Below are positions 10,326 through 20,165 of a DNA stretch of 64,000 bases, in pieces. Location: positions 101,626 to 165,625 of the forward strand of contig CAJAUM010000110.1 of assembly GCA_903945175.1 (NCBI GenBank). Direction: 5' to 3'. The notes below the pieces were generated by a model. It did not search any database. It saw only the letters and a program-made list of their open reading frames with translations, and was not told where the DNA came from. Position 1 is the first letter of the stretch. Every line of letters starts with the position of its first letter. A program made the translations under genes and the position numbers. The DNA is from an uncultured Bacteroidales bacterium (GTDB lineage Bacteria; Bacteroidota; Bacteroidia; Bacteroidales; FEN-979).

Positions 10326-11168
10326 ATGACAATTTCCGAAATAACATCCTATCTTGAAACAATTTCGCCATTATCCCTTCAGGAGGATTATGATAATTGC
10401 GGGCTTTTGGTGGGAGATTCCTCTTTGGTATTCGAAAAGGCACTTCTTTGCCTCGATATTACTGAAAAGGTTATGGAGGAGGCGATCCTATGTCATTGTA
10501 ATTTGATTATATCGCACCATCCGTTGATCTTTAAAGGACTTAAGAAGCTTACTTCAGAAATCTCAGAAACTGCAATAATTAAATTGGCCTTCATCAATGA
10601 TATTGCAATATATGCGATACATACCAACCTTGACAATACGCTGAATGGGTTGAATTCTTATCTCTTCACTAAACTGGGTATCACGAAGTTTAAGATCTTA
10701 AGCCCTAAACCGGGATTACTTGCAAAGTCTGCTGGGTTTTTCCCGAATGATTCTGCCGAAAAGGGGCGAAACGATTTATTTGATTCAGGTGCAGGGATAA
10801 TCGGGGAATTTGACTTTCCTTTAGGCGAATTGGATTTCCTTCAATTGGTAAAAACCAGACTTGGCCTGTCCGTGATCAGACATTCAGCACTTCGATCGGC
10901 TGTTATCAGCAAAGTTGCACTTTGTAGCGGATCTGGAAGCTTCCTGCTCAATGAAGCGGCCAGGTCAGGGGCAGACGCTTACCTGACGGCGGATCTTAAA
11001 TATCATGATTTTTTTTCAGCTGAAAGAAAGCTCCTTCTGCTTGATATTGGCCATTACGAGAGTGAACACGGTGTAAAAGAATGGCTTTATGCTGCGCTTA
11101 TTGAAAAATTCCCTACTTTTGCATTCCTTATTTCTGAAGTAAATACCAATCCGGTTCATTATTTTTAA
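10326..11168 (+). CDS. Nif3-like dinuclear metal center hexameric protein, short form
   Basis: MTISEITSYLETISPLSLQEDYDNCGLLVGD, LIISHHPLIFKGLKKL, IHTNLDNTLNGLN, LDIGHYESE; likely ATG at 10326 (track ORF starts 10302). Confidence 0.9.
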   Translation: MTISEITSYLETISPLSLQEDYDNCGLLVGDSSLVFEKALLCLDITEKVMEEAILCHCNLIISHHPLIFKGLKKLTSEISETAIIKLAFINDIAIYAIHTNLDNTLNGLNSYLFTKLGITKFKILSPKPGLLAKSAGFFPNDSAEKGRNDLFDSGAGIIGEFDFPLGELDFLQLVKTRLGLSVIRHSALRSAVISKVALCSGSGSFLLNEAARSGADAYLTADLKYHDFFSAERKLLLLDIGHYESEHGVKEWLYAALIEKFPTFAFLISEVNTNPVHYF

Positions 11169-11178
11169 AACTGAGTTT

Positions 11179-12099
11179 ATGGCAAAAACAACAAGCACGC
11201 CAATCGCCACTTCCAAACCATCGAAATTGGCTAAAAAACCTGCCTCCAAGAGCGCTGCTGCATCAAAGAAAAACATCACAAAAGTTGAAGAGGTTGTTGA
11301 AGAGGAAGCCCAGGTTGTGGTTGCTCCGAAGGTTAAATCAGAGATTTCTGATGATAAAAGTGAAATTACCATTGAAAAAAAACTTATTGCATTATATAGT
11401 CTTCAGCAGGTTGATTCTCAAGTAGATAAAATCCGTATTATCCGCGGCGAGCTTCCCTTGGAGGTTCAGGATCTGGAGGATGAAATTGCCGGACTTGAAA
11501 CCCGCGTGGATAATTATATCCAGGAAACCCTGGCTATGGAAAAATCCATAACGGATAAAAAGAATGCTGAAAGAGATGCATTGGCCTTGATAAAAAAATA
11601 TGAAGACCAGCAGATGAATGTGCGCAATAACAGGGAATATGATTCATTGACCAAGGAAATTGAATATCAAAATCTTGAAATTCAGCTTTCTGAGAAAAGA
11701 ATTAAAGAGTATCAAATTGGGCTGGAACTCAAGAGGACCGAGATTGATACCTTTCAGAAACTTTTGCAGGATCGGAAAAATGACCTTGAAATTAAACGCA
11801 ACGAACTGGATGATATCATTGCCGAAACTGAGAAAGAGGAATTGGATTTGATAAAAAACTCAGAAGAAAACAGGCAGTACATCGAAGACCGGCTTCTGAC
11901 AGCTTATACACGTATACGGAAAAATGCCCGCAATGGACTCGCTGTTGTCCAGATTGAGCGTGATGCATGTGGCGGATGCTTCAATAAAATCCCACCGCAG
12001 CACCAGTTGGACATCAGAATGCACAAGAAAATTATCGTTTGTGAATATTGTGGACGGATCCTCGTTGATGATGGGATCGTAAACGCCGTGCATCTATAA
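11179..12099 (+). CDS. C4 zinc-ribbon/coiled-coil domain protein with low-complexity N-terminus
   Basis: CGGCFNKIPPQHQLDIRMHKKIIVCEYCGRILV C-terminal zinc ribbon; long coiled coil. Confidence 0.85.
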   Translation: MAKTTSTPIATSKPSKLAKKPASKSAAASKKNITKVEEVVEEEAQVVVAPKVKSEISDDKSEITIEKKLIALYSLQQVDSQVDKIRIIRGELPLEVQDLEDEIAGLETRVDNYIQETLAMEKSITDKKNAERDALALIKKYEDQQMNVRNNREYDSLTKEIEYQNLEIQLSEKRIKEYQIGLELKRTEIDTFQKLLQDRKNDLEIKRNELDDIIAETEKEELDLIKNSEENRQYIEDRLLTAYTRIRKNARNGLAVVQIERDACGGCFNKIPPQHQLDIRMHKKIIVCEYCGRILVDDGIVNAVHL

Positions 12100-12101
12100 T
12101 C

Positions 12102-13565
12102 TTAAAACCTTATTCCAACCGTAGTAAATACTGTGTTTGTATTATAAGTAATTGAGGCGGGATTGACCATGGCCGGGTCATACAGGTAGTAATCCTGGTT
12201 CATTTTCGTCCATACATAGGATACATCAGCGAAAAAACGCTTTCCACGGTATCCGAATCCCCCTGAAACCTGAAATCGTTCACCATTGTTAATTCCACTG
12301 GTGTAGGGATTGCTGAAATAGGCAAATCCGCCCCTCAGACGGAAGTTTAACACCCGCCACTCAGTCCCAAGACGGATATTTCCCCATGATTGGTATGTTG
12401 ATTTAATTGTGTTGTTAACATCTGTAAAACTGTCAAAATCAGAGTTTAATCGGGCTTGTGAGTAATTTACGTACTCATAATCCGCACTAATCAATCCATA
12501 CTGGCCAATGATAAAGGCTAAACTTCCCATTGCCCTGAATGGCGTTGTAAGCCAATAATCATAATAACCCACAGGTGAACTTTGTGATTCATTCCAATAG
12601 GTAGAATCGAAATTAGAACGCATATTGCTAAACCATTCATCGCGCATACTTGGATACCATGTTGGTGTATGAATGCTTGCTCCGATTCTGACCCATTCCA
12701 CTGGTTTATAAATCATTCCAAACTTAACATTGACACCTGTTCCCTTTGTATGAATATTGTACTGGTAGTTCATGGAGATGAAGGTTGGAATAGTATCTCT
12801 GGTCCTGGCTTCGTCATAAGAACTGCTCTCATAATAGCTGATTGAGGGAACTCCAAGGGTAAGACCGATGAAAAATTTATCACTGAAATTTGCTCCGACG
12901 GAGAAGTCCAGTTCGTTCATTGATCCATACGTCTGGATGATTTTATTCTGAATAACACCACCAAATCGGGCATCACACTCATATTGTTGCGTGGTTTTAT
13001 TATAATATACCAGATTTGTTCCGTAGGCAAGGCCCATATCAAACGGATAGGTATCTTGCACAGTGGCTGGTGGGATTTGCTCTGCATTCAATGTGTTGGC
13101 ATAACTTTGCATCAGGGAGTTTTTGGCATTGACCCCTGTGATCACAGTTCGGTTATTAAAATCATTTTGCCGGTTAAATCCAAATCCCACATTGATACTT
13201 TTCAGGATGCCGCTATTACTTTTCTTTTGGGGATTGATGTTGAAAATGAATCCAAAATTGCCCAATCCGAAGTTAACCCGGCTATCACTAGCTACCGTGC
13301 CATTGTATATTGAAGATGAACTGCCAACCGTGGGAGCTATGGTTAATGTCATTTCAGATCCTTTATAAAGGCCGATTCCGGCGGGATTGGTTGAAAGCGT
13401 TGAAAAATCAGCGCCAACAGCGCCGAATGCACCACTCATCCCGTTGAATCTGGCTGTGCCACTGTAAAAAACACGGGAATAGCGTAAGGCATCTTCAGCC
13501 GTCTGGGCAAAGATGAGGGAGCAGGACTGGGCGAAAAGCCACATTATAATGAATAATTTTTTCAT
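12102..13565 (-). CDS. Outer-membrane beta-barrel protein (FadL/OmpP1/TodX-like)
   Basis: Signal peptide; DALRYSRVFYSGTARFNGMSGAFGAVGADFSTLSTNPAGIGLYKGSEMTLT. Confidence 0.8.
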   Translation of the reverse strand: MKKLFIIMWLFAQSCSLIFAQTAEDALRYSRVFYSGTARFNGMSGAFGAVGADFSTLSTNPAGIGLYKGSEMTLTIAPTVGSSSSIYNGTVASDSRVNFGLGNFGFIFNINPQKKSNSGILKSINVGFGFNRQNDFNNRTVITGVNAKNSLMQSYANTLNAEQIPPATVQDTYPFDMGLAYGTNLVYYNKTTQQYECDARFGGVIQNKIIQTYGSMNELDFSVGANFSDKFFIGLTLGVPSISYYESSSYDEARTRDTIPTFISMNYQYNIHTKGTGVNVKFGMIYKPVEWVRIGASIHTPTWYPSMRDEWFSNMRSNFDSTYWNESQSSPVGYYDYWLTTPFRAMGSLAFIIGQYGLISADYEYVNYSQARLNSDFDSFTDVNNTIKSTYQSWGNIRLGTEWRVLNFRLRGGFAYFSNPYTSGINNGERFQVSGGFGYRGKRFFADVSYVWTKMNQDYYLYDPAMVNPASITYNTNTVFTTVGIRF

Positions 13566-13593
13566 TACAGTAAGATTTTAGAATTTTTAAAGT

Positions 13594-14970
13594 TTACCTG
13601 CGTCTTCCACCACCACCACTGCTGCCACTGCCGCCTGATGGAGCCGAGCCCCCACTTCCCCCTGATCTGGAAGGAGCAGAGTAACTTCCGCTTCCGCTTG
13701 AACGAGTTGGAGCAGAATAGGAACCACTACTTTCTGAGCGCACAGGTGCAGTGTATGAACCACTGCTGCCCGAACGCGTCGGTGAAGAATAGCTGGGGTT
13801 TGAGCGTGCGGGAGAGGAGCTCCTTGTTGAGCCGGATCTGGTTGGTGTGGAATATACCCTGTTGTCAGATGCCCCTGTGTTGTTCCTGTTGACGGCATTT
13901 TGATTTGAGATGCTTGATGAGCGCGGATTTTGCGACCGTGGAGTCAGATATTCCTGGCTTGATTTGGGTTGCCTGTATGCTGGGGATGAATAGCTTTGTG
14001 CAGATCCTGAACGTTGTGAAGAACTGACATTTTCTGGCCTGGTATATCGTGGCGCTGGTTGCTGGGTACGAGGCTGGACCTGGGTCTTTGTGTTTGTTCG
14101 CTGGTAGGTTCCCTGTTTGTTGGTTGTTGTCCGTGTGTATTTATATTGTTCCTGGCTGGATGGAACACTCCTGGTCGAGGTTTGCACATTTCTTGATGAA
14201 GGTGCAACGTTGGTCCTTGAATAGGTTGGTGTAACTTCATTTCTGCTGCCGGGATTTGACTTGGTCCCTGAAACATTCGCTGTATTACGCGAATTTGGCG
14301 TATTTCCTCCTCCATCTGAACTGTAAATTGATCTTCTGGAGCCATAGTAGGAGTTGGTTGCATAGGAACCTCCATAATACCAATCATTGTAACCATAGCA
14401 ATAACAGCATGGGTTATACCATGGATTATACCAGGAATTATATCCATAATAGTAGGGATAGCCCCAGCCATAATTCCATCCCCAGGGTGAATAGGGATAG
14501 CCCCAGCCATAATCCCATCCCCAACTTGAATAGGGAGAACCCCATCCCATTCCAAATCCCATCGAGGAGCCGTAATAGCCGCCGTATCCTCCCCCAATGC
14601 CAAAGGAGATGTTCACATTGGGATCGTTGCTGCCTGCGTTGGCATTGGCAGAACCAGCAGCATAGGAGTCATCAAAATATCCTTTGGTGGTGTCTTTGCT
14701 GTTAAACCGGTTTAAGCGGCTGGAATAGGAGTAGTCGTTGTAATCATCCTCGAAAGTTGAGGCGCCTGGTTTTTGAATTGTTGATTTATCAGGAGATGTA
14801 ATGACTTGAGCCCCGCTCGCAGTTTGTTGGGAAGAAACAGGGCGTGACTGCTCAATTTTGGAAGCCGAATTATAAACTTCATCATTGACATAGGAGGTTG
14901 CTTGTTTTTGGGTGGTACAAGCACTGATTGCCAGACTGATGATTGCGAGAACACATGCTGAATTTTTCAT
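13594..14970 (-). CDS. Low-complexity lipoprotein-like protein rich in Tyr/Trp/Gly and Ser/Pro/Arg
   Basis: Lipobox-like SLAISACTT; repeated WGWDYGWGYPYSPWGWNYGWGYPYYYGY and (S)GSYSAPxRSGG blocks. Confidence 0.65.
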   Translation of the reverse strand: MKNSACVLAIISLAISACTTQKQATSYVNDEVYNSASKIEQSRPVSSQQTASGAQVITSPDKSTIQKPGASTFEDDYNDYSYSSRLNRFNSKDTTKGYFDDSYAAGSANANAGSNDPNVNISFGIGGGYGGYYGSSMGFGMGWGSPYSSWGWDYGWGYPYSPWGWNYGWGYPYYYGYNSWYNPWYNPCCYCYGYNDWYYGGSYATNSYYGSRRSIYSSDGGGNTPNSRNTANVSGTKSNPGSRNEVTPTYSRTNVAPSSRNVQTSTRSVPSSQEQYKYTRTTTNKQGTYQRTNTKTQVQPRTQQPAPRYTRPENVSSSQRSGSAQSYSSPAYRQPKSSQEYLTPRSQNPRSSSISNQNAVNRNNTGASDNRVYSTPTRSGSTRSSSPARSNPSYSSPTRSGSSGSYTAPVRSESSGSYSAPTRSSGSGSYSAPSRSGGSGGSAPSGGSGSSGGGGRRR

Positions 14971-15090
14971 AGGACGTTAACTTTAAAATACCGGGGTGGG
15001 CAGTGGGTTCATTAAAATTGGGATTATTTTCGTATTTTTACAACCGAATAATCCGACTAAAATTAACAAATCTCATACCAAACTACAAAA

Positions 15091-16566
15091 ATGGCAAAAG
15101 ATTTTCCTTCAAGGGCAGAAAATTACGCGCAGTGGTATAACGATCTGGTTATCAAGGCTGATCTGGCTGAAAATTCTGCTGTGCGTGGATGTATGGTTAT
15201 AAAACCCTATGGTTATGCTATTTGGGAAAAAATACAGGCCGTTTTGGACAAGAAGTTCAAGGATACCGGCCATTCAAATGCCTACTTTCCCATCTTTATT
15301 CCGAAATCATTTTTCAGCAAGGAGGCAAGTCATGTCGAAGGTTTTGCAAAGGAATGTGCAGTTGTAACGCATTACAGGCTAAAAAGTTCTCCGGACGGGA
15401 AGGGGGTTGTAATTGATGAAGATGCTAAACTTGAAGAGGAACTTATTGTAAGGCCCACATCAGAAACCATTATTTGGGATACCTATAAAAACTGGATCAA
15501 GTCATACCGCGATTTGCCAATTCTTATCAATCAATGGGCCAATGTGGTAAGGTGGGAGATGCGTACGCGTCTCTTCCTTCGTACTACTGAATTCTTATGG
15601 CAGGAGGGGCACACGGCGCATGCGACCAGGGAGGAGGCCGTCCTGGAAGCCGAAACCATGCTGCATGTTTATGCCGATTTTGCTGAAAACTGGATGGCCA
15701 TTCCGGTGCTCAAAGGCACAAAATCACCGGCGGAGCGGTTTGCGGGGGCCATTGACACTTATGCCATCGAAGCAATGATGCAGGATGGTAAAGCTTTGCA
15801 GACAGGGACCTCGCATTTCTTGGGACAAAATTTCGCAAAGGCATTTGATGTGAAATATTTGAACAAGGAAAATCAACTCGATTATGTATGGGCTACATCA
15901 TGGGGTGTTTCCACCCGGCTGATGGGGGCCTTGATCATGTCGCACTCTGATGATCATGGGTTGGTACTTCCTCCCAAACTGGCGCCCATCCAGGTTGCCA
16001 TTGTCCCGGTGTTCAAAAATGCAGAACAACTTGCCCAGATCTCGGAGATTGTAATTCCCATAAAAAAATCGCTGGAGGCAAAGGGGATCACGGTCAAATA
16101 TGATGACAGGGATACCTACAAGCCGGGATGGAAATTCACTGAATATGAATTCAAAGGAGTTCCGGTACGACTCACAATCGGCCCAAGGGATATAGAGCAG
16201 GGTACCGTTGAAGTCGCCCGCCGGGATACCCTGGAAAAGGAGGTATTTCAGCTTACCGATATCGAGAATAAGGTGGTTCATTTGCTTGACCAGATTCAGA
16301 AAAACCTGTATGATCGTGCCATGTCGTTCAGAGAGGAGAATACTTTCCGTGTGGATTCGTATGATGAATTCAAGCGAATTCTTGATGACCGGGGTGGTTT
16401 TATCTCTGCCCACTGGGATGGTACTGCGGAAACCGAAGAAAAGATCAAGGAGGAGACGAAAGCCACCATTAGGGTCATTCCCCTTCATAATCCCGGAGAA
16501 AAAGGAATATGTATCTATTCAGGGAAACCCTCGGAACAGCGTGTGATTTTTGCCCGGGCGTATTGA
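15091..16566 (+). CDS. proS: Proline--tRNA ligase (short archaeal/eukaryal-type)
   Basis: 491 aa; [59 protein letters not shown]. Confidence 0.97.
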   Translation: MAKDFPSRAENYAQWYNDLVIKADLAENSAVRGCMVIKPYGYAIWEKIQAVLDKKFKDTGHSNAYFPIFIPKSFFSKEASHVEGFAKECAVVTHYRLKSSPDGKGVVIDEDAKLEEELIVRPTSETIIWDTYKNWIKSYRDLPILINQWANVVRWEMRTRLFLRTTEFLWQEGHTAHATREEAVLEAETMLHVYADFAENWMAIPVLKGTKSPAERFAGAIDTYAIEAMMQDGKALQTGTSHFLGQNFAKAFDVKYLNKENQLDYVWATSWGVSTRLMGALIMSHSDDHGLVLPPKLAPIQVAIVPVFKNAEQLAQISEIVIPIKKSLEAKGITVKYDDRDTYKPGWKFTEYEFKGVPVRLTIGPRDIEQGTVEVARRDTLEKEVFQLTDIENKVVHLLDQIQKNLYDRAMSFREENTFRVDSYDEFKRILDDRGGFISAHWDGTAETEEKIKEETKATIRVIPLHNPGEKGICIYSGKPSEQRVIFARAY

Positions 16567-16569
16567 TGC

Positions 16570-17340
16570 TTAAAAAGGCAGAACCTCTCCTGATCCAAAA
16601 ATCTGGGCATTCAGTGACTTTATAGAATCATTTCTGTAATAAATATTTCCTATAGATCTGATGGTTGCATCGAGGTATTTTGCATTTACATAACAATTGT
16701 TTGTTCCCTTATTGGTAATGCCTGTATACCAGGTACTCAGATCCCTTGCATCGTATGATCCGTAACTTCCGGAATAGACCGTTGTCCATCCGCATTTTCC
16801 GCGAAGAATGATGTTTCCCGTACCCATGTTCAGGCTGAAATTGCCTTTCATCAGTGAATCGAACGCAAGATCAATGGTCCCACATCCGCCCCATAACTCG
16901 ACATTTATTGAATCCAGTTGAAGTTTTCCTGCTGTCCAGATATCACCGGAGGAGTTGTAGCTGATTTTCCAGAGGGCACTGCTTGAAATGTGGACATTGA
17001 TGGGGCTGTCGTAGCTACGCAACCAATTGCATGTGTTTTTATTATTGATGATTAATTGACGATCAACGACTTCTGTTGTGATGCCCTGAATTATATTTCG
17101 GCCAGCTTCAACCTGGACACTGTTTCCCAGGTCACTTCTAAGAATGAGATTTACATTGTCGTTGAGGCTGATGCTGTCAAAATCACCGAGAGATCTCTCC
17201 TGAAAGATGATGGCGCCGGTATTTGTGACACAAACTCCTTTATCTTTGGAACATCCTGGAGCGAGGATCATGGATATAAACGTTGCCAGAACAAGGGAGG
17301 CACTTGCCAAACGTATATTATTTAACAGTTTTTTTTCCAT
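16570..17340 (-). CDS. Head-GIN domain (DUF2807) protein
   Basis: Likely start MEKKLLNNIRLAS at 17340; RSLGDFDSISLNDNVNLILR...VQVEAGRNI...LIINNKNTCNWLRSYDSPINVHIS. Confidence 0.8.
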   Translation of the reverse strand: MEKKLLNNIRLASASLVLATFISMILAPGCSKDKGVCVTNTGAIIFQERSLGDFDSISLNDNVNLILRSDLGNSVQVEAGRNIIQGITTEVVDRQLIINNKNTCNWLRSYDSPINVHISSSALWKISYNSSGDIWTAGKLQLDSINVELWGGCGTIDLAFDSLMKGNFSLNMGTGNIILRGKCGWTTVYSGSYGSYDARDLSTWYTGITNKGTNNCYVNAKYLDATIRSIGNIYYRNDSIKSLNAQIFGSGEVLPF

Positions 17341-18496
17341 ATTTTTTATTGAATTGATATCCCAGGCCCCATCCGATATAATCGGCGCGGCCCCAGTGGA
17401 CTTTGAGCATAACGGTGGCAAAGAAATCTTTTGTAAAGGCAAATTGAAATGCTAATTTTTGATAAAACGGACCATTGCTTTTTTCCATTCCGCCAAGGTA
17501 GTAGCCAAGGTTAAAAACAAATCCGATACGCGACATAATCAACTGGTAAGCTCCATTGATGCCGGGCCGGATTATTTTCAACGTATTATCGACCTCCATT
17601 CCGCTCTGTTCAAGTGTCTTTATTTGAGACGGGTCGTATGAAAAATCGAAACCAAAACCAAATTTGCTCTTTTTGCTGACTTGAAAGAAGGTGTTTTCAA
17701 AGAGATGATAAACCAGGAAGTTCTGACCGAAAACCGCCTGCATATTCTTGTATCCAACCATTCCGCCTACATTGAATTCAATGGTATGCCTGATAATCGC
17801 ATCAAATGGTTTTGTTGGTGCAATGAACCGGTCGGTGATGTTTTTATTTTCCTTGAACGGACGCAAGGCTACTCCAACATTGAACAATGGGGCATTGAGG
17901 CCATAGTTTGGAAGTTTCAGTGATCCATTGGATAGATGTTGAAGGCTGATTCCGGCGCTGAGTGCAAGGTAGTAGTTTACCTGATATCTTGCTTCAAGCA
18001 TCAGATTCACAGCGGCATTCAGATTTGACCCGATGGCCAGGTTTTTATAATTGGTAATGCGGTCAAAGGGTTTTGTAACATATCCGATTCCGAGGGCGAA
18101 GCGAAAGCCGAACATGAAATTCTTGTGCCTGTAAAGCGGGAAATTAATGAAGGGCATCAAGGCGTAAATATTTCCAAGTGAGGGGTTATTCCCCATAGGG
18201 GTATAAAGGAAGGTGAGCCCTATCAATGGATAGTTGTAATCCCTTTCCCATTTGTGTTTTCCATAGGTAATTTGCTGGATGCTGATTTCAAAAGCAGGGA
18301 AATGGGCGTTGAATATCTCCATCTCAAGATGCTGCGGATACAGAAATCCATAGTGAATCTTCCCTTCGATGATCATGTTTGAAGAAAAAAGCTTATGCTG
18401 AAACTGAGCAGATCCCTTTGCTGCAGGCCATAAGAATAAAAGCGCGATGGCTATGCAGCGGAGAGGAAAAATGGAAAGTTTAAACATTCTGCTCAA
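17318..18496 (-). CDS. Acyloxyacyl hydrolase / PagL-like lipid A 3-O-deacylase family protein
   Basis: Signal peptide; LSAGISLQHLSNGSLKLPNYGLNAPLFNVGVAL contains the H-x-SNGS motif typical of PagL-like proteins. Confidence 0.75.
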   Translation of the reverse strand: MSRMFKLSIFPLRCIAIALLFLWPAAKGSAQFQHKLFSSNMIIEGKIHYGFLYPQHLEMEIFNAHFPAFEISIQQITYGKHKWERDYNYPLIGLTFLYTPMGNNPSLGNIYALMPFINFPLYRHKNFMFGFRFALGIGYVTKPFDRITNYKNLAIGSNLNAAVNLMLEARYQVNYYLALSAGISLQHLSNGSLKLPNYGLNAPLFNVGVALRPFKENKNITDRFIAPTKPFDAIIRHTIEFNVGGMVGYKNMQAVFGQNFLVYHLFENTFFQVSKKSKFGFGFDFSYDPSQIKTLEQSGMEVDNTLKIIRPGINGAYQLIMSRIGFVFNLGYYLGGMEKSNGPFYQKLAFQFAFTKDFFATVMLKVHWGRADYIGWGLGYQFNKKYGKKTVK

Positions 18497-18625
18497 AGGT
18501 GAAGCGTTTGGTGCCAGATAACAAATTTATGATGAATTGTTCATCCATTGTCGCCATCATGCATAAATCTGGTAATTAATAACGCATCAAAAACGAAATG
18601 CTTACTTTTGCTCAAAATAATAAAA

Positions 18626-19411
18626 ATGGATGAGAAAGTTGCAGCATTCAAAAGGCTGCTGGAGATTATGGATGAGCTCAGGGCCAAATGTCCGTGGGAT
18701 ATGAAACAAACCATTGAATCGCTGCGATACCTGACGATTGAAGAGACGTATGAGCTATCAGAGTCAATTTTGCAAAAGGACATGGAATCGATTAAGAAGG
18801 AGCTGGGCGACCTTATGCTTCATCTCGTGTTTTATTCAAAAATTGCATCAGAGACCAATACGTTTGATATCAAGGATGTTATCGAAAATATCATAGCAAA
18901 ATTAATTCACCGTCATCCCCATATTTTTGGCGATGTTCAGGTGAAAGATGCCAAAGAAGTTCATGATAACTGGGAGCGAATCAAGTTGTTGGAAAAGGGG
19001 AATAAGTCAGTGCTTTCAGGGGTGCCTGCCGGATTACCGGCCATGGTGAAGGCTTTTCGCATCCAGGAGAAGGCCAGTGGCGTTGGGTTTGACTGGGAAA
19101 AGCCTGAGCAGGTTTGGGAAAAGGTCCTTGAGGAGTTGAATGAGCTGAAGGAGATGGTTGAACAGGGTGCAGGTCAAAAAAGAAAAGAGGATGAGCTGGG
19201 TGATCTCATCTTTGCCATTGTCAATTATGCGCGATTTATTGATGTAAACCCCGAAGATGCGCTGGAGCACACAAACCGTAAGTTCATAAAGCGGTTTAAT
19301 CACCTCGAGATAAAAGCGAAGGAGTTATGCAAGCCGCTGCATGAAATGACTCTGGCAGAGATGGATGTGCATTGGAATGAAGCGAAAAAAAGTGAGGCTG
19401 CCTCAGATTAA
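18626..19411 (+). CDS. mazG: Nucleoside triphosphate pyrophosphohydrolase
   Basis: LRAKCPWDMKQTIESLRYLTIEETYELSE...KELGDLMLHLVFYSKIA; internal ATG at 18626 chosen over upstream 18548. Confidence 0.95.
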   Translation: MDEKVAAFKRLLEIMDELRAKCPWDMKQTIESLRYLTIEETYELSESILQKDMESIKKELGDLMLHLVFYSKIASETNTFDIKDVIENIIAKLIHRHPHIFGDVQVKDAKEVHDNWERIKLLEKGNKSVLSGVPAGLPAMVKAFRIQEKASGVGFDWEKPEQVWEKVLEELNELKEMVEQGAGQKRKEDELGDLIFAIVNYARFIDVNPEDALEHTNRKFIKRFNHLEIKAKELCKPLHEMTLAEMDVHWNEAKKSEAASD

Positions 19412-19423
19412 TGAGACAGCCTC
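19384..19423 (-). terminator. Intrinsic terminator for the peroxiredoxin gene, overlapping mazG 3' end
   Basis: Minus strand reads GAGGCTGTCTCATTAATCTGAGGCAGCCTCACTTTTTTT: hairpin GAGGCTG/CAGCCTC plus T7. Confidence 0.7.
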
Positions 19424-19453
19424 TGTGGTTCAAGGATTAACTTTTTGTTTGGG

Positions 19454-20086
19454 TCAGTGGTTGCTGAGGTAATCTGCAACACCTTCTGCGGTAGCCTTCA
19501 TGCCTGCATCCCCTTTGTGCCAGTTTGCAGGGCAAACTTCACCATTTTCTTCAAAAAACTGAAGTGCATCCACCATGCGGAGCGCTTCGTCGACGCTTCT
19601 TCCCAAAGGAAGATCATTGACCAACTGGTGACGGACAATACCCTGTTTGTCAATCAGGAAAAGGCCGCGATAAGCAACAGGGCCTCCTTCAAACTCCATA
19701 ATACCCTCTTCGGTGTAAGCATATTCCCCTGCAAGGACATCGAAGTTTGCGGCAATGGTCTTGGACAGATCGGAGACAATGGGAAATTTCACCCCTTTGA
19801 TACCACCATTTTTCAGTTCAGTATTGAGCCAGGCCCAATGTGAAAATTTAGAGTCGACCGAGCATCCAACCACAGCTACATTTCTTGCTTCAAATTCTGC
19901 GATTTTATCCTGGAAGGCAATAATTTCCGTCGGACACACAAATGTAAAATCAAGCGGATAGAAGAAGAAAACCACATGTTTTTTCCCAATATACTGGGCG
20001 AGAGAGAATTTGTCAACAAATTCGCCCCCGTTGATAACTGCTTCAGCTTCGAATAACGGAGCTTTTTTTCCAACTAATACGGCCAT
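19454..20086 (-). CDS. Peroxiredoxin (AhpC/typical 2-Cys)
   Basis: FFYPLDFTFVCPTEIIAFQDK and GEVCPANWHKGDAGMKAT. Confidence 0.95.
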   Translation of the reverse strand: MAVLVGKKAPLFEAEAVINGGEFVDKFSLAQYIGKKHVVFFFYPLDFTFVCPTEIIAFQDKIAEFEARNVAVVGCSVDSKFSHWAWLNTELKNGGIKGVKFPIVSDLSKTIAANFDVLAGEYAYTEEGIMEFEGGPVAYRGLFLIDKQGIVRHQLVNDLPLGRSVDEALRMVDALQFFEENGEVCPANWHKGDAGMKATAEGVADYLSNH

Positions 20087-20165
20087 AGTTTAAAAGTTTA
20101 GGTTAATATTTTCTTTGTTGCAAAGATAGGTATTATTTAGAAACAGTTTTAATAGGTTGAAAAAA

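Noticed and set aside
13944-14603. 219-aa shadow ORF in the repeat-rich lipoprotein gene
   Set aside because: Alternate frame of a low-complexity, GC-skewed sequence; the 458-aa frame has a signal peptide/lipobox and is preferred.
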